From: Flexithrix dorotheae DSM 6795
Lineage (GTDB): Bacteria; Bacteroidota; Bacteroidia; Cytophagales; Flammeovirgaceae
Length of the DNA stretch: 64,000 nt
Reading direction: 5' to 3'
Assembly (NCBI RefSeq): GCF_000379765.1
Contig: NZ_KB903431.1
Location: 697,788-761,787 of the forward strand
Position numbers and translations under genes: made by a program
The notes under the pieces: model-generated
What the model saw: only the letters and a program-made list of their open reading frames with translations
The model's database searches: none
What the model was told of the DNA's origin: nothing
Shown here: positions 63,355 through 64,000 of the stretch, one piece after another
How the letters are laid out: every line of letters begins with the position of its first letter
Numbering within the stretch: position 1 is the first letter of the stretch

Positions 63355-64000
63355 ATGGGGAGGAAATCATTTTATTGCATAGATGGGCATACTTGTGGAA
63401 ACCCTGTGAGATTAGTAGCAGGAGGGGTTCCAATGCTTAAAGGCAATAATATGATGGAAAAAAGACTTCATTTCCTTTCGGAGTTTGACTGGATTAGGAA
63501 AGGGTTAATGTTTGAACCAAGGGGACATGATATGATGTCAGGAAGTATGTTGTTTCCACCATCTGATCCCCAAAATGATGCGGGTGTATTATTTATAGAA
63601 ACAAGTGGCTGTCTTCCAATGTGTGGACATGGGACCATAGGTACAGTTACCATGGCAATTGAGGAAGGAACAATTGCCCCCAAAACTCCCGGGAAATTAA
63701 ATTTGGAAACCCCGGCAGGCCTGGTAAAAGTTGAATACAAACAAAAATGCAAAAAAGTAGAATCAGTAAAACTGACAAATGTTCCTGCTTTTTTAGCCGC
63801 TGAAAATATTGAAGTAGAATGCCCTGAACTGGGCAAATTAAATGTGGATGTTGCATATGGAGGAAATTTTTACGCCATTATCGACCCACAGGAAAACTTT
63901 AAAGGAATTCAGGATTATACCGCTGATGCCCTGATCCGTTGGAGCAGGACCATCAGAACCTTAATTAATAAACACCAACAATTTATCCATCCGGATAAAA
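63355..64000 (+). CDS. 4-hydroxyproline epimerase/proline racemase family, truncated by the window
   Basis: The reading frame starts at ATG 63355, four bases after the preceding stop, and runs off the window at 64000 (about 215 codons seen). The N-terminus YCIDGHTCGNPVRLVAGG and SGCLPMCGHGTIGTVTMA (first catalytic Cys in MCGHG) are the proline-racemase/4-hydroxyproline-epimerase signature. The second catalytic Cys lies beyond the window. With the DapA-family gene and AraC regulator it points to 4-hydroxyproline use. Distinction from proline racemase needs the missing half. Confidence 0.88.
   Translation, partial: MGRKSFYCIDGHTCGNPVRLVAGGVPMLKGNNMMEKRLHFLSEFDWIRKGLMFEPRGHDMMSGSMLFPPSDPQNDAGVLFIETSGCLPMCGHGTIGTVTMAIEEGTIAPKTPGKLNLETPAGLVKVEYKQKCKKVESVKLTNVPAFLAAENIEVECPELGKLNVDVAYGGNFYAIIDPQENFKGIQDYTADALIRWSRTIRTLINKHQQFIHPDK

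Noticed and set aside
1-64000. CRISPR array, prophage, transposase or rRNA operon anywhere in the window
   Set aside because: No regularly spaced repeats, phage structural genes, transposase motifs or rRNA sequences were found by reading.

Overview
The window looks like chromosomal DNA of a Bacteroidota bacterium, most likely of the order Cytophagales. The signs are AT-rich DNA, Bacteroidetes-type promoter boxes (TAnnTTTG) in front of several genes, a fused lpxC-fabZ gene, paired DUF1800/DUF1501 genes, FadL-like and other small outer-membrane beta-barrels, SPII lipoproteins, a GH92-family glycosidase, an archaeal-type ProS, and many sensor- or cell-envelope proteins typical of that order. No rRNA, tRNA, CRISPR array, prophage or transposase gene was seen. 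Most of the window is ordinary core genome.

Layout: 1-4.2 kb holds the tail of an isoaspartyl peptidase gene, a secreted LysM glucosaminidase, a DUF1801/YdeI protein, pyrR-pyrB and a small lipoprotein. From 4.2 to 9.9 kb a minus-strand lipid A block reads HD phosphohydrolase, lpxD, lpxC/fabZ, lpxA and an ABC ATPase. A 172-bp element with terminal inverted repeats sits between the last two and supplies the lpxA stop codon. From 9.9 to 21.8 kb come a FadL-like barrel, a low-complexity secreted protein, proS, rsmE, a barrel, the DUF1501/DUF1800 pair, a metal-efflux permease with an HMA tail, another barrel and an orphan ECF sigma factor. From 22 to 30.9 kb come a CYTH protein, metZ, an MBL hydrolase, a FAD oxidoreductase, a very large peptidase-MA/propeller/outer-membrane-barrel fusion, an alpha/beta hydrolase and a small membrane protein.

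From 31.4 to 32.9 kb lies a SatD-DUF3307 pair with repeated GTTATAA half-sites upstream. From my reading SatD resembles a class III nucleotide cyclase joined to a helix-turn-helix, and DUF3307 has a membrane H/D pattern like a metal enzyme; this is the best candidate for an under-described system. From 33 to 48.3 kb come a SanA-like protein, a secreted LysM-caspase next to a lipoprotein NlpC/P60 peptidase, a TyrA-like dehydrogenase, a degenerate GH92 protein, YigZ, diacylglycerol kinase, DUF2141, an NTT/HEAT/cyclic-nucleotide-binding fusion, a PNPOx-like protein and an ABC permease.

From 48.3 to 56.1 kb the DNA is looser, with long AT-rich spacers around an isolated P-loop/TPR protein, then the rimB-rimK-M14 peptidase operon and two minus-strand envelope proteins. 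From 56.1 to 64 kb come rluD and a dnaE with a fused intact DEDDh proofreading exonuclease. The right edge holds a divergent AraC regulator facing a DapA-family lyase and a truncated hydroxyproline epimerase gene, which together suggest 4-hydroxyproline catabolism.
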